Assembly (NCBI GenBank): GCA_017306865.1
Contig: JAFKHH010000020.1
Span: forward strand, 1-64,000
DNA: 64,000 nt
Origin: Filimonas sp.
GTDB taxonomy: Bacteria; Bacteroidota; Bacteroidia; Chitinophagales; Chitinophagaceae
Direction of reading: 5' to 3'
In this document: piece by piece, positions 7,988-17,375 of the stretch
Layout of the letters: the number at the start of each line of letters is the position of its first letter
Numbering within the stretch: position 1 is the stretch's first letter
Translations under genes and position numbers: made by a program
Notes under the pieces: model-generated
Seen by the model: the letters and a program-made list of their open reading frames with translations, nothing else
Databases searched by the model: none
What the model was told of the DNA's origin: nothing

Positions 7988-9581
7988 TGCTTGTCAAAAT
8001 AATGGTTGTAGGTAGCTCAAATACATCGTGATGAGTTGCTATAACTTTTACATCCAACGTATTTAGCGAATCAAGATATTCTTTTCTGCTAATAATTATT
8101 GCATCCGGGTGTTCTTTTAGCGCAAGCTTAATAGAATCCAGTGTAGGATACAAATACACCTGTTGGTTAAGATAGAAATTATATGCAGGATTATAAGACC
8201 GGTAAGCTATTACACGTGGTGCCTTTTTTACCACATCTATTGTTTTGCTCATCGGGTTTTGCCGGTATAATATTGGGTACACATAGTGCAACGCCAGTAT
8301 ATTTAATAAGCTAAAACCAACACCTATTGCAATCACTGCATTGTTCCAACTCTTTTTCCAGAGGAAGAGAAGTAGCAGGAAGGCTATGGGCGCAATCAGT
8401 AAAAACAACGCAGCGCCTTTTACATCCTGCATTTCTATCTCTGCATTTGCAGCAAAGAAACCCGCAACAGGAATAGCAGTGAGAATGGTCAGTAAAATGT
8501 ATAACGGATATCTTTTTGAGCCAAGCTGTCCATCTAATAGCTGAGAAAGAAAATAACCTAAGACCGTTGCTGCAAAAGGGTAGCATGGCATTGGGTAATT
8601 GGGCAACTTTGTACTGGAAGCACTAAAGAATACAACAAAAACACCAAATACAATTGCAGAAAACCGGACCAGTTTATTTTGCAACAATGGCTTTGTCTTC
8701 TTAACCGCTTCTCCGGCAAATGCCATAAAAGGCAGTAAGCCCACTACTACAAACAACAGTGGTAATAAGAAAAAACCACCATGTCCTTCCTGTGGGTCTG
8801 AAAAGCGATTCAGGTTATGCTCTATGAAAAATCCTTTTGTCCATGCACCATTCGTAGCTTTATATACGGCAACATACCACGGAAGGGTTATTACGCAAAG
8901 CAGGATGAATGCAGGTAACAGGTGCCAGGTAAAAACAGTTTTCCATTTTTTCTGTAAGATCACCCATACCAGCAGGCTGGCGCCTGGCAAGGCCAGTGCA
9001 ACCGGGCCTTTTGCTACTGTAGCCAAAGCAAAGCTACAAGCTGCTATATATAATTGTCTCTTATTATCTTCCTCCAGCCATGTAAATGCACTGAGCAGGC
9101 CGAGTGTGATGAAGAATATCAGGTATGGATCAGGAACAGATAACCGGAACTCAAACAAAAAATGCGGACTCATTGCCAGTACCAGTGCAATGCAAAAAGC
9201 AGTGAACCCGTTTGTAAAACGCTTTGTATAAACGTAAGTGACCAGTACGGTACAGATGCCAAATATGGCGGAGAAGAAGCGGGCAGCAAACGCATTTACG
9301 CCAAATAGTTTATATGCAAACATCATGAAGAAGTAATGCAATGCTGGCTTATCCGTTCTTAATTCTCCATTGAATGTGGGTACAACCCAGTCATGCCGCA
9401 ATAACATTTCACGCGCGCACTGCGCATTCTTGGCTTCGTCCAATATATAAATAGGAGACGCATCCAGGTTTACCAACAGTATAATGCTGAGTAAAAGGAA
9501 CAAGAGAAAAAGGTAGGTAGGTTTATATGCCTGGCTATTCAGCAATAGTAAAATTTTGCCTGCGAAGTTAGGCAAACACAA
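7971..9581 (-). CDS. GT39/ArnT-like membrane glycosyltransferase
   Basis: 536 aa with about eleven to twelve hydrophobic segments. The first periplasmic loop carries YILDEAKNAQCAREML, whose Asp48-Glu49 corresponds to the acidic catalytic pair of ArnT and protein O-mannosyltransferase relatives, followed by RTDKPALHYF. These enzymes transfer a sugar from a polyprenyl-phosphate donor to lipid A or other acceptors in the membrane. The acceptor cannot be read from the sequence. It overlaps the PAP2 phosphatase gene by 17 bases. The start at 9581 is the only Met near the first membrane segment, but no ribosome binding site supports it. Confidence 0.88.
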   Translation of the reverse strand: MCLPNFAGKILLLLNSQAYKPTYLFLLFLLLSIILLVNLDASPIYILDEAKNAQCAREMLLRHDWVVPTFNGELRTDKPALHYFFMMFAYKLFGVNAFAARFFSAIFGICTVLVTYVYTKRFTNGFTAFCIALVLAMSPHFLFEFRLSVPDPYLIFFITLGLLSAFTWLEEDNKRQLYIAACSFALATVAKGPVALALPGASLLVWVILQKKWKTVFTWHLLPAFILLCVITLPWYVAVYKATNGAWTKGFFIEHNLNRFSDPQEGHGGFFLLPLLFVVVGLLPFMAFAGEAVKKTKPLLQNKLVRFSAIVFGVFVVFFSASSTKLPNYPMPCYPFAATVLGYFLSQLLDGQLGSKRYPLYILLTILTAIPVAGFFAANAEIEMQDVKGAALFLLIAPIAFLLLLFLWKKSWNNAVIAIGVGFSLLNILALHYVYPILYRQNPMSKTIDVVKKAPRVIAYRSYNPAYNFYLNQQVYLYPTLDSIKLALKEHPDAIIISRKEYLDSLNTLDVKVIATHHDVFELPTTIILTSNAKTE

Positions 9582-9822
9582 GTTGGCAGACAGGCTTTTT
9601 ACAATTGAAAAGAGTGAAAAACAAGCATTTAGCTATATGCAAATTGCATAACGCAAAGAATATGAAGCGGTTCCGGGTTTCCGGAATACTGACAAGCTAA
9701 GAGAGTTGCACGCTGGCGTACTTATTTCCGAAACGTACAATTTGCAATGAGATTTTCTTGGTAGTTTTACTAAAAAATATAGCATTGCCTGCTAAGGATA
9801 ATAGAAAAATACCTTAAAAACC

Positions 9823-10374
9823 ATGAAGACACAGTCCATTGACTATTACTATAAAGAAATGTCAACACCGGTCGGCCGTTTGAAACTGATCTCCAGTGAT
9901 AAAGGATTGACTGCTATACTTTGGGAAAAGGACATTCCGAACAGGATAAAAGACTTCCACCCGGTTGAGCATAATACGCATCCGATTCTGTTGGAAACGG
10001 AACGGCAGTTGAACGAATATTTTAAGAAAGAACGTAGTGTGTTTACCGTTCCGCTGGACCAGGTGGGCACAGCATTTCAGAAAAAAGTATGGGAAGCTTT
10101 GGTCGCAATACCTTTTGGTGAAACAAAAACGTATGGACAACTGGCAAAGATGATGGGAGATATTAAACTATCACGTGCAGTAGGCGGAGCCAATCATCGC
10201 AACCCGGTTTCTATCATTGTACCATGCCATCGCGTAATTGGTACCTCCGGCGATCTTACCGGGTTTGCAGGTGGCCTGGATGCAAAAGCATTCCTGCTAC
10301 AACTGGAAGGAAATACACAGGCTAAAAAAGTAAAAGAAGGGAAAAAGCCCAGCCAGCAGTTGAAGTTACTGTGA
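9823..10374 (+). CDS. ogt: Methylated-DNA--protein-cysteine S-methyltransferase
   Basis: 183 aa. The active-site motif IIVPCHRVIG is at 131-140, with the methyl-accepting Cys135. The helix-turn-helix segment with the Arg finger lies upstream (TYGQLAKMMGDIKLSRAVGGANHRNP). The N-terminal ribonuclease-like domain spans about 1-85. The enzyme repairs O6-methylguanine by irreversible transfer of the methyl group to its own cysteine. A Lys-rich tail of about 20 residues extends beyond the core. Monocistronic; the preceding 241 bases hold only short palindromes. Ogt rather than Ada, because no Ada regulatory domain is present. Confidence 0.95.
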   Translation: MKTQSIDYYYKEMSTPVGRLKLISSDKGLTAILWEKDIPNRIKDFHPVEHNTHPILLETERQLNEYFKKERSVFTVPLDQVGTAFQKKVWEALVAIPFGETKTYGQLAKMMGDIKLSRAVGGANHRNPVSIIVPCHRVIGTSGDLTGFAGGLDAKAFLLQLEGNTQAKKVKEGKKPSQQLKLL

Positions 10375-10376
10375 GA

Positions 10377-10460
10377 CGTGAATCGTCAATCGGAAATCGT
10401 CAATGAAAGGTGTATTTATTGCAGCGAAATATTCACGATTGTCGCCTCACGATTCACGAT
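10377..10460. repeat. Iterated-word palindrome (ATCGTCAAT type)
   Basis: The left arm repeats GTGAATCGTCAATCGGAAAT and the right arm CACGATTGTCGCCTCACGAT, forming an imperfect inverted repeat between the convergent ogt and SemiSWEET genes. The outer words GTGAATCGT (10379-10387) and ACGATTCAC (10449-10457) pair perfectly. Confidence 0.55.
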
Positions 10461-10719
10461 CCTGCTTCTTAAACGAGAACTTAAACACCATCAACAGCAA
10501 CGACAATATCAATACAATAGAGTTGGCAATGATAACAGGGAACAGCATTGCACCAATACCATAGATCAGCCATACGGTAGCGCTGGTAATAACAATGATC
10601 AGCATCCACGTACTAAGGTCGCCTACACTTTTCGTTTGCCATGCCTTATATACCTGCGGAATAAAAGTGATAGAAGTAAGGAAAGCACCTACATAACCTA
10701 ATACATCAGTCCAGGGCAT
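10447..10719 (-). CDS. SemiSWEET-family sugar transporter
   Basis: 90 aa with three transmembrane helices, the length of a single triple-helix bundle. The PQ-loop motif TFIPQVYKAWQTKSVGDLS is in the first helix-loop region, and a conserved Asn is in helix 3 (IIANSIVLI). SemiSWEETs work as dimers that move sugars down a gradient. The gene lies downstream of the fabI terminator and ends inside a palindromic repeat. No promoter was identified. A short basic tail (KKQDRES) ends the protein. Confidence 0.9.
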   Translation of the reverse strand: MPWTDVLGYVGAFLTSITFIPQVYKAWQTKSVGDLSTWMLIIVITSATVWLIYGIGAMLFPVIIANSIVLILSLLLMVFKFSFKKQDRES

Positions 10720-10744
10720 AGTTTGAGATTTGGTATAAAATAAT

Positions 10745-10772
10745 AAAGGCAGGTTGTTGAAGACCTGCCTTT
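10745..10772 (-). terminator. Intrinsic terminator of fabI
   Basis: AAAGGCAGGT (10745-10754) pairs perfectly with ACCTGCCTTT (10763-10772). Read on the minus strand it is followed by TTATTATTTTA, 16 bases after the fabI stop. Confidence 0.8.
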
Positions 10773-10788
10773 GTATTGTTGGGAATAA

Positions 10789-11616
10789 TTATCCTTGTTG
10801 TTGTTCAATGCCTAACTGTTCCAGTATAGCAGAGCTTACACCCGTAGTAGAGTAACCGCCATCATGGAAAAGATTCTGCATAGTTACCATACGCGTAAGG
10901 TCAGAGAACAGCGTGATACAATAGTTTGCACAATCTTCTGCTGTAGCATTACCCAGCGGTGCTATTTCATTTGCGTAATCAAAGAAATCGCCAAAACCTT
11001 TGATGCCAGAACCTGCAGTCGTTCTTGTTGGAGATTGAGAAACGGTATTGATACGTACCTTCTTGTCTTTACCATAGTGGTAACCGAAGCTACGTGCAAT
11101 AGACTCCAACATAGCTTTAATGTCTGCCATATCTGTGTAGAATGGATATACACGTTGTGCTGCCATATAAGTCAACGCTACCACGCTTCCATATTCATTG
11201 ATCGCGTCCAGCTTTTTAGCTACTGCCAGCATCTTGTGAAAAGACAAAGCAGAAACGTCAATTCCTTTCTGGAAATAATCGTAGTTCAGTTCAGTATAAG
11301 GAATATTCTTGCGGATGTTTACGCTCATGCCGATAGAGTGTAATACAAAGTCGATCTTTCCGCCAAGAACCTCTTGGGATTTAGTAAACAAGTTGGTCAA
11401 CTCATCTACGTTTGTTGCGTCTGCGGGGATGATCTCAGAACCTGTTTTTTCTGCCAGGCCTTTTATCTCACCCATTCTCATTGCGATAGGAGCATTGGTT
11501 AAAACGAAAGTTGCGCCTTCTTCGTGCGCTTTTTCTGCTACTTTCCACGCGATCGAGTTTTGATCCAGTGCGCCTGTGATGATACCGCGTTTACCTTTCA
11601 GTAGATTGTATGCCAT
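10789..11616 (-). CDS. fabI: Enoyl-[acyl-carrier-protein] reductase (NADH)
   Basis: 275 aa, a short-chain dehydrogenase fold. The glycine-rich cofactor loop is the FabI-type GIITGALDQNSIAW (11-24). The catalytic Tyr150 and Tyr160 and Lys167 follow the family spacing Y-x6-K (FYTDMADIK). The substrate-loop motif SPTRTTAGSGI is also present. It performs the last reduction of each fatty-acid elongation cycle in the cytoplasm. Monocistronic, with its own terminator. Length and motifs match the canonical enzyme, so it would be the expected target of FabI inhibitors. Confidence 0.97.
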   Translation of the reverse strand: MAYNLLKGKRGIITGALDQNSIAWKVAEKAHEEGATFVLTNAPIAMRMGEIKGLAEKTGSEIIPADATNVDELTNLFTKSQEVLGGKIDFVLHSIGMSVNIRKNIPYTELNYDYFQKGIDVSALSFHKMLAVAKKLDAINEYGSVVALTYMAAQRVYPFYTDMADIKAMLESIARSFGYHYGKDKKVRINTVSQSPTRTTAGSGIKGFGDFFDYANEIAPLGNATAEDCANYCITLFSDLTRMVTMQNLFHDGGYSTTGVSSAILEQLGIEQQQG

Positions 11617-11701
11617 AAGGTTTGTTTGACTATTTGAAAATGAAGGCTATATATCCTTTTTGCCCCCAATAATGAGGCAAAGAAAACACAATTTTTTTAT
11701 T

Positions 11702-11785
11702 TGTGAGTAGTCAGTTGTCAGTGGTGAGTGAAAAATCAATAACAAAGCTTTTTAGGCTCACAATTGACCACTCGCAACTCACATA
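11702..11785. repeat. Iterated-word palindrome (GTCAGT/GTGAGT type)
   Basis: The left arm (11702-11732) reads as GTGAGTAGTCAGTTGTCAGT and onward. The right arm (11758-11785) contains CACAATTGACCACTCGCAAC and then TCACAT. The arms pair imperfectly around a central AAGCTTTTTAG. Placed just after the recN stop. Confidence 0.55.
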
Positions 11786-13441
11786 CTAGTTCATGACCAT
11801 TTCCCTGGCATTCTCCAATGCAGCGGCGGTAGGCTTTTCGCCACTCAGCATTTGCGCAATTGCTGTAATGCGCTCCTCATCTGTTAGTTGCCTGATATTT
11901 GTATGTACAGCGTCGCCCTTTATCTCCTTATATACAAAGAAATGAGCAGAAGCCTTACCAGCTATTTGTGGCTGATGCGTAATACAGATCACCTGCCTGT
12001 TTACCGCTAGCTTTTTCATAATGATGCCCACCTGCTTCGCTGCCTCACCGGAAATACCCGTGTCTATTTCATCAAAGATCATTGTTGGCAGGTCTATAGA
12101 TTGTGCTACCAGCGATTTTATGCAAAGCATTAAACGGCTCAGTTCACCACCGCTTGCTACCTTGCGCACCGGCTCAAAGCGATTGCTTTTATTTGCGTCA
12201 AATAAAAATTCAATATCATCTTTACCATACAGGTTCAGGTCCGTTTCAGCTACAGCTACTTTCAAACGCGCATTCGGCATACCTACCTGTATCAGCAGTG
12301 CGTTCACATCCTTTTCCAACGGTGCAGTTTGTTGTTTACGCTGTGCAGATAACTTGCCTGCTTTATCCTGCGCATCTTTCAGCAATGTGCTTACCTCTTT
12401 TTCTTTTGCAGCAATAGCTTCATCTATGTTTAATACAGCCGTCAGTTTACCGGAAAGCTCAGCCTGTATGGCAAGCAATTCATTGGTTGTTTGTACACCA
12501 TGTTTTTTCAATAGCTTATAACCCGCAGCCAGTCGTTCATTGATCACCTCAATGCGAGCCTGGTCAAAAGCCACTTCTTCATTAATGCGGCTGATCTCAT
12601 CCCCAATATCCTGTAACTCTATTTGTGTGCTTTGCAGGCGTGCAGAGATCACATCTATATCACTTGTAAACTCCCTGTAGTGCTGCAACTGGTTGATCAT
12701 TTGCTTCAACGTCTGCACAATTGGTTGTTCACTTTCTTTCAACTCATAGTACGCTTTGTTCAGTGTTGTTTTAATGCCTTCAGCATTTGACAACAAATTC
12801 AGTTCCTTATCTAACTCTTCCAGCTCATTTTGCTTCAGTGCCAGTTCATGCAACTCGTCATGCAGGAACTGGTGATAGTCCAGCTCTTTCTGGAAATTAT
12901 TTTTTTGCTCCTGCAATGTTTTCAATTCATTACCGGCAGCATGCCATTTGCGATATACCTGTTGATATTGTTGTAATGCAGTAAACTGGTTGCCTAATGC
13001 ATCTAATACCTCTCTTTGAAAACCTGCATCTGCTATATCCAACGTGTCAAACTGCTGATGTAAGTCTACCAGCAAAGAAGCCAGCGTTCTTAATTGTTGT
13101 AGTGTGGCAGGCGTATCATTGATAAATGCACGGGATTTACCATTGGCAGCAATCTCTCTGCGCAAGACTAATTCGTTTTCTACATCCAACTCATTTTCCT
13201 CAAGAAAGGCAGTAACCTCAGCTTTCTTCAGCACACTAAACGTGCCTTCTATAAAACATTTCTTATCTGTCTTCATTAGTACAGACGTATCTGTACGCTC
13301 ACCAAGTATCAGGCTCAATGCACCCATCAGGATACTTTTACCAGCACCAGTTTCACCCGTGATGATATTAAGTTTATCAGAAAAAGAAATCGTTATCTCA
13401 TCTATGATGGCGTAGTTCTGTATATGTAGGCTCCGAAGCAT
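11786..13441 (-). CDS. recN: DNA repair protein RecN
   Basis: 551 aa, the normal RecN length. The Walker A motif GETGAGKS is at 29-36. Two coiled-coil arms (about 160-215 and 290-380) flank the hinge. The C-terminal ATPase half has the ABC signature ASGGELSRLML and Walker B TMIFDEIDTGISGEAA. RecN is an SMC-like protein acting in double-strand break repair. Monocistronic on the minus strand, bounded by palindromic repeats on both sides. The initiator Met directly precedes the conserved LRSLHIQNYAIID. Confidence 0.96.
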   Translation of the reverse strand: MLRSLHIQNYAIIDEITISFSDKLNIITGETGAGKSILMGALSLILGERTDTSVLMKTDKKCFIEGTFSVLKKAEVTAFLEENELDVENELVLRREIAANGKSRAFINDTPATLQQLRTLASLLVDLHQQFDTLDIADAGFQREVLDALGNQFTALQQYQQVYRKWHAAGNELKTLQEQKNNFQKELDYHQFLHDELHELALKQNELEELDKELNLLSNAEGIKTTLNKAYYELKESEQPIVQTLKQMINQLQHYREFTSDIDVISARLQSTQIELQDIGDEISRINEEVAFDQARIEVINERLAAGYKLLKKHGVQTTNELLAIQAELSGKLTAVLNIDEAIAAKEKEVSTLLKDAQDKAGKLSAQRKQQTAPLEKDVNALLIQVGMPNARLKVAVAETDLNLYGKDDIEFLFDANKSNRFEPVRKVASGGELSRLMLCIKSLVAQSIDLPTMIFDEIDTGISGEAAKQVGIIMKKLAVNRQVICITHQPQIAGKASAHFFVYKEIKGDAVHTNIRQLTDEERITAIAQMLSGEKPTAAALENAREMVMN

Positions 13442-13495
13442 GAGGCAAAATAGAAAGAAAAATTGAATTGCTAAATGGTTAAATTGTTTAATTGA

Positions 13496-13535
13496 AAAAT
13501 GGTTTAATTGTCATGAAAAACAACTAAACCATTTT
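13496..13535. repeat. Iterated-word palindrome (GGTTTAATTG type)
   Basis: AAAATGGTTTAATTGT (13496-13511) pairs with ACAACTAAACCATTTT (13520-13535), 15 of 16 bases. A further copy of the word (AATGGTTAAATTGTTTAATT) precedes it from 13484. The same word family recurs at 57606-57669 and 7050-7075. Confidence 0.6.
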
Positions 13536-13589
13536 AGTATAATCAGGCTCTTTAAAGCTCAGGTATCCCGTACTTTGTACTTCTTTTTG

Positions 13590-13808
13590 CCATCGTACAT
13601 TATTCTCACCAAGGGCGTTGCCCAAGGTTATGTGAAGTATGCCTTTCAGGCATTATCGTAGCGAGTATTGTGTTATATCTTCTGTACTTTGTACTTCGTA
13701 ATTAGTACTTTTTTTCCCATCGTACATTATTCTCACCAAGGGCGTTGCCCAAGGTTATGTGAAGTATGCCTTTCAGGCATTATCGTAGCGAGTATTATGT
13801 TATATCTT
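13590..13808. repeat. Duplicated REP-like element (92 bases, two copies)
   Basis: A 92-base unit at 13590-13681 recurs at 13717-13808 with one difference (G/A). Each copy holds two small hairpins: one around GGGCGTTGCCC, extended by ACC/GGT across an AA/AA internal loop, and TGCCT-TTC-AGGCA. The copies are flanked and separated by iterated GTACTT words. Doublets of this build resemble REP elements mobilised by IS200-like transposases; no such transposase is in the window. The rest of the 422-base spacer holds no gene. Confidence 0.75.
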
Positions 13809-13863
13809 TCGTACTTAGTACTTCGTACTTAGTACTTTTTCTTCACATCTTCCATCGTACATC

Positions 13864-15363
13864 TTACTGTCCTTTACACCTACCAATACCAGCCTTCGCT
13901 TTTTGGTCCAATGAATCTTTGTATTCATGGTCATCCATGTCCAGGCATTGCTGGTAAAAAGCGATAGCCAGTGCTTTCTTGCCTTGCTTTTCATAGATGT
14001 TTCCTATCTGCAACGCAGCGCGGGCTGCGAAGTACTCTGTTCTTTTTTCGCCGAGCTTTATGGCAGCGAGATAAGCCTGTATAGCTGCAGAATCTTTTCC
14101 AAGGCCATCATATATTCTTGCTACACGATACGCAAATTCCAATTTGTCTTCCGGCTTTGAAAAGCTGTCGGAGTTTTTACCATCCAGTAATACCAATGCT
14201 TCCTTATCATATCCACCATCGCTCAGCAAACGGGCCTTCAGCAAAATCTGGTTAGGCCATACGCCGCTCTTAGCGTCTTTCATTGCTTTCTTATCCGCAT
14301 CCGTATCAGTTGCACCTTTTTTTATGGCAGCCTGTCTTGCGTTTTCTGCAGCAGTCATATTGCCTAATAAATAGTAGCACCAGCTTAGTTTCTCGTATCC
14401 ATCTTTCACATAAAAACGTCCCTTGAAGCTGCGTAGAAAGTTCTCGAAATATTTAGTAGCATCCTGCATTTCCAGGTGGCGAAGTTTAGCATAACCCAGC
14501 TCAAAATCCCATACCGTAGTAGAAAGATAATCGGCTGACTGGTTACGGTTCAAGATTACATTCTTGCCATATTCTGTTTGCTTGTTATTAATGCTCAGGT
14601 TAGCCGTTACATAGGTAAACAGTTGGTTATTTACTACGTCCAGTTTTTTGTCCCTGATGTATTGCAATGCCTGGTCAGGTTCATTCTCTATAATAGATAG
14701 CAGGTATAAGTAATAAAACACGCCCTCATTATAAAATAGCTTAGCCCACGGGTCATTACTGTTTAGAAACTTGCGCACATTGATCATGCCTTCTTTAATA
14801 GAGCCCTTCATACCCATCAGGTTTGTCAGCCATTTATACCCGTTAGGAATAGTGCCGGCGGCTACTTGCAATGGGCCATAAATAAGATCGTTAGGTGCAA
14901 AGTCAGGGAAGCTTTTTTTATTGTCTTTGATCAGGCCAAAACCTTTTTTGAAATCCCAGCCGGCGCTCCAGCGCTCCCCAAACTTAATAGCTACCGCCGC
15001 CTTATGCACTGATACTACTGCACGGCAATATTTATTAAAGGGAGACGATTCAGGGCCATCGGCAAGGGCTGTCAGGTAGTCGTCGAAGTGAGGTTTGCGA
15101 TCTTTATATTCATCCGGATCTTCGTTTAGAAAGAGAACGAAAAAATCCACGTAACTGCTTAGAAAGTCGGGGATGAGATTGTCCGGATTTTCCTGCCGGG
15201 CTTGCTTGATCAGCTCTTCGCCATTCTTTATTTTCAAACAGGTGATCTCTTCGTAGGCCTTTTTGCAGGTTGGTGTAAAGTCATAAACTTTTTCCGCTTT
15301 ACATAGGTTTGAGAAACAACCTAATAAAACAACAAAAGCAAATTGTTTTAGTGCTTGTATCAT
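13864..15363 (-). CDS. Exported tetratricopeptide-repeat protein, TTC39/IML2-like
   Basis: 499 aa with a signal peptide (residues 1-23, ending CKAEK). The first half has a motif combination (GWDFKKGFGLIKDNKKSFPDF, then AAGTIPNGYKWLTNLMGMKG) reminiscent of the eukaryotic TTC39/IML2 family. The C-terminal third holds TPR-like helices (residues about 370-490: AYRVARIYDGLGKDSAAIQAYL, IGNIYEKQGKKALAIAFY). Such proteins are scaffolds; the partner is unknown. It is followed on the same strand by the REP-like repeats. The resemblance to TTC39 is by pattern recognition and would need a profile search. No catalytic motif is visible. Confidence 0.75.
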   Translation of the reverse strand: MIQALKQFAFVVLLGCFSNLCKAEKVYDFTPTCKKAYEEITCLKIKNGEELIKQARQENPDNLIPDFLSSYVDFFVLFLNEDPDEYKDRKPHFDDYLTALADGPESSPFNKYCRAVVSVHKAAVAIKFGERWSAGWDFKKGFGLIKDNKKSFPDFAPNDLIYGPLQVAAGTIPNGYKWLTNLMGMKGSIKEGMINVRKFLNSNDPWAKLFYNEGVFYYLYLLSIIENEPDQALQYIRDKKLDVVNNQLFTYVTANLSINNKQTEYGKNVILNRNQSADYLSTTVWDFELGYAKLRHLEMQDATKYFENFLRSFKGRFYVKDGYEKLSWCYYLLGNMTAAENARQAAIKKGATDTDADKKAMKDAKSGVWPNQILLKARLLSDGGYDKEALVLLDGKNSDSFSKPEDKLEFAYRVARIYDGLGKDSAAIQAYLAAIKLGEKRTEYFAARAALQIGNIYEKQGKKALAIAFYQQCLDMDDHEYKDSLDQKAKAGIGRCKGQ

Positions 15364-15431
15364 AGTCCGAAAATAAAGAAGGGTACTGATAGCAGAACCC
15401 TTCTTTTAAATTTTATAAACGATTTGACGTT

Positions 15432-16187
15432 TTATTTGATTTCAACTGAATTGTTCAGATCATCATCTACAAGAATACGGCCACAGTTTTCGCAAACCAT
15501 AACTTTCTTGCGCTGGCGTATCTCGCTTTGCTTCTGAGGAGGAATAGCGTTGAAACAACCGCCACATGCATCTCTTTCTACCGGTACTACAGCCAGGCCG
15601 TTACGGTAGTTTTTACGGATACGGTCATAAGAGAACAGTAAACGCTCGTCCATGCTTTTGCGGGCATCCGTTTCCATATCAGAAAAATGCGTTTCTTCCT
15701 TCTGTGTGTCTGCAATGATCTTTTCCAGTTCGCCTTTCTTGTGGTTCAGCGTACCTTCTTTAGTAGCGATCTGTTTTTTTGCATTATCTAAAGATTTTGC
15801 TTTGTCAGCAAGCTCTTCGTTTGCATCGCGAATATGTTTTTCAGCCAGTTTACCTTCTAGCTGTTGCATTTCTATCTCTTTGTTGATAGCTTCAAATTCG
15901 CGGTTATTTTTTACGCTGGTGCTTTGTTTTTCGTATTTCTTTACGAGGGCATCAGCTTCAGCAATAGCTTCTTTCTTTTTTTCGATAAATTCAGAAATAC
16001 CATTGATCTCTTCCTCAATGCGCGTTCTGCGGCTATGCAAACCTGCAATCTCATCCTCCAGATCACTCACTTCCATAGGAAGTTCACCTTTCAGGATTTG
16101 GATTTCATCCAGTTTGCTATCAATTTTTTGCAGCTTTACCAGCGCTGACAATTTTTCTTCAACAGAATAATCTTTAACTGTTGCCAT
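15432..16187 (-). CDS. Coiled-coil protein with C-terminal zinc ribbon (DUF164/CT398 type)
   Basis: 251 aa. Residues about 10-185 form a long antiparallel coiled coil rich in Glu and Lys. The C-terminus carries a C4 zinc ribbon with Cys208-x2-Cys211 and Cys232-x2-Cys235 (ACGGCFNAIPP and VCENCGRIL). The family is widespread and often sits next to nif3-like genes, as here (88 bases downstream of it on the same strand). Roles in nucleic-acid binding have been proposed. Two-gene operon with nif3 is likely. Confidence 0.9.
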   Translation of the reverse strand: MATVKDYSVEEKLSALVKLQKIDSKLDEIQILKGELPMEVSDLEDEIAGLHSRRTRIEEEINGISEFIEKKKEAIAEADALVKKYEKQSTSVKNNREFEAINKEIEMQQLEGKLAEKHIRDANEELADKAKSLDNAKKQIATKEGTLNHKKGELEKIIADTQKEETHFSDMETDARKSMDERLLFSYDRIRKNYRNGLAVVPVERDACGGCFNAIPPQKQSEIRQRKKVMVCENCGRILVDDDLNNSVEIK

Positions 16188-16275
16188 ATGTCTGTTTATA
16201 ATTTGAAGTGTTTTGCGAGCCTATTTCCGATGTGTATTTGGATAAAAATCAACCAAACATAACAATTATCGGCCT

Positions 16276-17370
16276 TTAAAAGTAATAAACCGGGTTGGTT
16301 CTTACTTTAGTTTTTAGGACGGCAAAGGTAGGGAATTTTGACAGCAAAATATCAAACAGCAGGTCTATGGTGAACTGCTCGCTCTCCCAATGGCCTATAT
16401 CTGCCAGTAAAATGCGCCCATCAGCATCAAAAAACTCGTGGTATTTGACGTCCGCAGTTATATAAACGTCTGCCCCTGAGGCAATTGCCCTGCCCAGCAG
16501 GAAGAAACCTGCGCCGCCACAAAGCGCTATAGACTTTACTTTTTTACCCCGTAAAGGTGTGTGACGGATGCTATCCAGGCTAAAACGGTCCTTTAAAAGT
16601 TGTAGAAAGGCGCTTTCTTCCACCTCTTCCGGCAATTCTCCGATCATACCACTACCTACTTCCTGGTAATCGTTGGATAAATTAACGAGGTCATACGCCA
16701 CCTCCTCATAAGGATGGGCTTTCTTCAGGGCTGCTACAATGCTGTTTTTCAGATGTGCCGGGAAAATGACCTCCAGTTTTTGCTCCGGTTCAGTATGGCG
16801 TTCCCCAATAGCACCTACAAATGGCGACGTACCTTCCGACGCTTTGAATGTGCCGTTACCTCCACTGCTAAAACTGCACTCGCTGTAGTTGCCTATCTGC
16901 CCTGCACCCGCTTTAAACAAAGCATCTTTTACCTGCTCCAAGTGAGCGCCTGGGACAAAAGTGTACAATTTCATTAGTAGCCCGGCTTTAGGCGCCAGGA
17001 TGCTACGGTTTATTAATCCCAGTTTTTCAGCCATTTTATTGCTTACACCGGCAACCACATTATCCAGGTTAGTATGAATAGCGTAAATAGCAATATCATT
17101 TTTTATGGCGGCAATAACTGTTCTTTCTATATAGTTACGCCCCGTGATCTTTTTAAGGCCACCGAAAATAATAGGATGGTGTGCAACCACCAGGTTACAG
17201 CCCTGTGCTATAGCTTCCGCTACCACAGCCTCCGTAGCATCAAGGCTACAAATAACACCCGTACATTCCCAACTGGCATTACCCGTCAGCAACCCTGCAT
17301 TGTCATATGACTCCTGGTAAGCAGGCGGTGCTACCTTTTCCAATTCTTGTATTATGGCTCCTATTTTCAT
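16276..17370 (-). CDS. Nif3-like dinuclear metal centre protein
   Basis: 364 aa, the long form with an inserted domain. The metal ligands are visible as AHHPIIFGG (His64-His65) near the N-terminus, and LLADIGHWESEQF near the C-terminus supplies His and Glu. The middle (about 130-230) is the PII-like insert found in long family members. Sometimes annotated as GTP cyclohydrolase I type 2 homolog, but that activity is not established for this form. A TATCTTTG promoter element ends only 5 bases before the ATG, so the mRNA may be leaderless. Followed by the zinc-ribbon gene. Confidence 0.93.
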   Translation of the reverse strand: MKIGAIIQELEKVAPPAYQESYDNAGLLTGNASWECTGVICSLDATEAVVAEAIAQGCNLVVAHHPIIFGGLKKITGRNYIERTVIAAIKNDIAIYAIHTNLDNVVAGVSNKMAEKLGLINRSILAPKAGLLMKLYTFVPGAHLEQVKDALFKAGAGQIGNYSECSFSSGGNGTFKASEGTSPFVGAIGERHTEPEQKLEVIFPAHLKNSIVAALKKAHPYEEVAYDLVNLSNDYQEVGSGMIGELPEEVEESAFLQLLKDRFSLDSIRHTPLRGKKVKSIALCGGAGFFLLGRAIASGADVYITADVKYHEFFDADGRILLADIGHWESEQFTIDLLFDILLSKFPTFAVLKTKVRTNPVYYF

Positions 17371-17375
17371 GACGT

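Noticed and set aside
8599-9231. 210-codon plus-strand frame opposite the GT39 gene
   Set aside because: Antisense to a clear membrane glycosyltransferase; low-complexity Ser/Asn/Lys content and no motif.
13590-13808. Possible CRISPR array because of a repeated unit
   Set aside because: Only two copies, 92 bases long, with internal hairpins and no spacer-repeat regularity; REP-like duplication fits better.
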